Notes under the pieces: generated by a model
Database searches by the model: none
What the model was told of the DNA's origin: nothing
What the model saw: the letters and a program-made list of their open reading frames with translations, nothing else
Translations under genes and position numbers: made by a program
DNA from: JAVEDQ01 sp035468175
Lineage (GTDB): Bacteria > Actinomycetota > Actinomycetes > Frankiales > Frankiaceae
Reading direction: 5' to 3'
Assembly: GCA_035468175.1 (NCBI GenBank)
Contig: DATITC010000098.1
Location: forward strand, 1 to 23,283
DNA length: 23,283 nucleotides
Part shown: piece after piece, positions 21,525 to 23,283 of the stretch
Position numbering within the stretch: position 1 is the first letter of the stretch
Layout: the number at the start of each line of letters is the position of its first letter

Positions 21525-22646
21525 ATGAGGCGACGCGCTGCTGCCCCGACCACCTCCCGACCGTTGCTGGTGTCGGACCGGATCGAGATCGTCGATGCCC
21601 TGCTCGACCGGCTGCCCGACGGTGCTCCCGCCCCGGATGTCGCCGCGGAACCGCGGGCGGCCCGCCGGGGTTGGAGCGCCGCGTCCGTCGTGCTCGTGGA
21701 CCCCGATCTGCTCGCACCCCTGGCTCGCAGCCGGCTCCCGCGCCGCCCCGGCGTGGTGCTCCTGCTGCCCGGCGACGAGCGTGGGGGAGACGAAGCTGGG
21801 CCGGACTCGACGGGGCCGGATTGGGCCGCCGGGCTGCGGCTCGGCATCGAACGAGCCCTCGACCTGGACGAAGCCGCCGCCTGGCTCGCGTCCGCCTCGA
21901 CGGCTCCCCGCCTCCCGTCCGCTGCCCGGCTGCTGACGGTGACCGGGGCGTGCGGAGGCTGTGGCGCGTCCAGCCTGGCCTGCGCGCTCGGCGTCTCCGG
22001 CGCCCGACGCGGCCTGCGGACCCTGCTGGTCGACCTCGACCCGCTCGGCGGCGGTCTCGACATCGCCCTGGGTTTGGAGGACTCCCCCGGCCCGCGATGG
22101 CCGGAGGTCGTGGAGTTGCTGACCAGAAAGTCGCCCGATTCGGTCGTGCGTGCGCTCCCTGGACTCCCGCTGCCCACGGGGACGGGTTCGCTCCGGCTGC
22201 TGTCGGCGGGGCGCGCACCCGCGTCGCAGGAACCACTCGACGTCGCTAGCGGGCTCGGGCTGCTGGTCGAGGCCGTCGAACTGCTCGTGATCGACCTGCC
22301 CCGGCACGCCGACGCCGAGCAGGTACCGGACGGCGGGCAGTTGCTGCTCGTGGTGCCGGACCAGGTCCGTGCCTGCGCCGCGGCCGCGGCACGTGTGACC
22401 CTCCTGTCCGCGGCGGCGGACGACATCCGGCTGGTCGTCCGGGACACCGGCGGCTCCTTGGCGGGCGCGTCGATCTCGGACGCCCTCGCGCTCCCTGTCG
22501 CCGGTCGCTGTCGCACCCAGAGCGGCCTGACCGCCGAGGTCGAACGCGGCATCCCGCCCGGCACCCGGCCTCGGAGCGTCCTCGCCCAGCTGAGCGGCAC
22601 TCTGCTCGACGGCGTAGCCGACCGGCCCGTTGCGCCGGTCCGGTGA
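21525..22646 (+). CDS. ssd: Ssd/CpaE-like septum-site-determining ATPase-fold protein
   Basis: This protein of 373 residues belongs to the MinD/CpaE-like family of Tad loci. The P-loop position reads TGACGGCGASSLACAL, with no Walker A lysine, as in mycobacterial Ssd (Rv3660c). LLVDLDPLGGGLDIALGLE and LLVIDLPRHAD follow, then DQVRACAAAAARV. Ssd affects septum formation when expressed in mycobacteria; CpaE-like proteins localise Tad pili. Which applies is unknown. The start is uncertain: ATG 21525 is used, but GTG 21477 (within a hairpin arm) or GTG 21570 are possible, none with a clear ribosome site. The stop overlaps the tadA GTG. Confidence 0.82.
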   Translation: MRRRAAAPTTSRPLLVSDRIEIVDALLDRLPDGAPAPDVAAEPRAARRGWSAASVVLVDPDLLAPLARSRLPRRPGVVLLLPGDERGGDEAGPDSTGPDWAAGLRLGIERALDLDEAAAWLASASTAPRLPSAARLLTVTGACGGCGASSLACALGVSGARRGLRTLLVDLDPLGGGLDIALGLEDSPGPRWPEVVELLTRKSPDSVVRALPGLPLPTGTGSLRLLSAGRAPASQEPLDVASGLGLLVEAVELLVIDLPRHADAEQVPDGGQLLLVVPDQVRACAAAAARVTLLSAAADDIRLVVRDTGGSLAGASISDALALPVAGRCRTQSGLTAEVERGIPPGTRPRSVLAQLSGTLLDGVADRPVAPVR

Positions 22647-23283
22647 GCTCACCCGTCCTCGGTCCGCTGGCTGAGCTGCTGGAGGACCCGGCCGTGACCG
22701 ACGTTCTCGTCAACGCCCCCGACGACGTCTGGGTGGACCGGGGAACCGGCCTCGAACGGACCGCCATTCGCTTCCCGGACGAGACGGCGGTGCGCGCACT
22801 GGCGGTCCGGCTCGCCGCCGCGGCCGGTCGGCGGCTGGACAACGGCGCGCCGTTCGTCGACGTGCGCCTCCCGGACGGCAATCGGCTGCACGCGGTGCTG
22901 CCGCCGGTCGCGCCCCGCGGCACCGCCCTGTCGCTCCGCGTGCTGTCCGCACGGCGCTTCGACCTCGATGACCTTCGCGGCATGGGCACGCTCACGGACG
23001 AGGACGTGGGATTGCTGCGCCGCATCGTGACGGCCCGGCTGGCGCTGCTGTGCAGCGGTGGAACGGGAACGGGCAAGACGACGCTGCTCGGGACGCTGCT
23101 CGGACTCGCCGACGCCACCGAACGCATCGTCGTCGTCGAGGACGCCGGCGAGCTGCAGATCGACCATCCGCACGTGGTCCGCCTCGAGGGGCGCACGGTC
23201 AACGTCGAAGGCGCGGGCGGCGTCTCGCTGCGCGAGCTGCTCCGGCAGGCGCTGCGGATGCGGCCGGACCGGCTCGTCGTCGG
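22643..23283 (+). CDS. tadA: TadA/CpaF-type secretion ATPase, 5' part (cut by window edge)
   Basis: The first 213 codons are present. The N-terminal domain has VTDVLVNAPDDVWVDRG and LDNGAPFVDVRLPDGNRLHAV, typical of CpaF/TadA. The Walker A is CSGGTGTGKTTLLG, followed by IVVVEDAGELQ and LRELLRQALRMRPDRLVV, the Asp- and His-box region. The Walker B lies past the edge. The enzyme powers Tad/Flp pilus assembly or a related secretion machine at the inner membrane; TadB, TadC and pilin genes are expected next. The GTG at 22643 overlaps the ssd TGA (GTGA, 4 bp), so the two are co-translated. Confidence 0.92.
   Translation, partial: MSSPVLGPLAELLEDPAVTDVLVNAPDDVWVDRGTGLERTAIRFPDETAVRALAVRLAAAAGRRLDNGAPFVDVRLPDGNRLHAVLPPVAPRGTALSLRVLSARRFDLDDLRGMGTLTDEDVGLLRRIVTARLALLCSGGTGTGKTTLLGTLLGLADATERIVVVEDAGELQIDHPHVVRLEGRTVNVEGAGGVSLRELLRQALRMRPDRLVV

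Noticed and set aside
1..23283. CRISPR arrays and insertion sequences
   Set aside because: I found no regularly spaced repeats with unique spacers, no transposase motifs and no terminal inverted repeats with target duplications.

Overview
The window is high-GC DNA, estimated by eye at about 70 percent, with dense gene packing, many GTG starts and actinobacterial hallmark genes: a WhiB regulator, a MarP-type protease, a holin-X protein and a Tad/Ssd locus. Many genes run in the order remembered from Mycobacterium tuberculosis Rv3683 back to Rv3659c: metallophosphoesterase, PonA2, WhiB4, a paired Get3/ArsA ATPase, a small DUF4177 protein, a RidA protein, a metallo-beta-lactamase-fold hydrolase, a small membrane protein beside Crp, Nth, a CoA-type NUDIX hydrolase, MarP, EphE, a holin-X protein, 6C sRNA, Ssd and TadA. 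This points to an actinomycete. I cannot name the genus. I see no insertion sequence, prophage or CRISPR array.

Layout. 1-4300: the 5' end of a tRNA-Pro, a metallophosphoesterase, a YqeY-like protein and a class A penicillin-binding protein. 4300-7200: whiB4, convergent with a two-gene ATP-dependent Get3-like pair, then a divergent DUF4177 gene. 7195-9634: RidA, a NUDT19-like NUDIX protein and a metallo-beta-lactamase-fold hydrolase. 9631-15003: a 1205-residue class III adenylate cyclase fused to an AAA-type ATPase and TPR-like region faces a reverse-strand cluster of a c-di-GMP-motif protein (RsiG-like), a small membrane protein and crp. 15125-17769: nth, a NUDIX gene that probably starts at CTG, and marP. 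17770-20315: an SRPBCC-like protein, DUF309, an epoxide-hydrolase-like protein and a holin-X membrane protein. 20479 to the end: a Fic-fold protein that lacks the catalytic histidine, a 6C-type small RNA, ssd and the start of tadA.

The most notable part is the centre. A cAMP synthase, the cAMP receptor and a protein with an exact c-di-GMP-binding signature of the RsiG anti-sigma family lie within about 5.4 kb. This suggests a locus where two second messengers meet. Other points are a consistent TAnnnT hexamer 6-8 nt before seven start codons (leaderless transcription), two intergenic regions with layered repeats that look like operators, a probable CTG start, and a pseudo-Fic protein that keeps the inhibitory motif. 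All functional statements are based on reading motifs and remembered family sequences. No database search was run.
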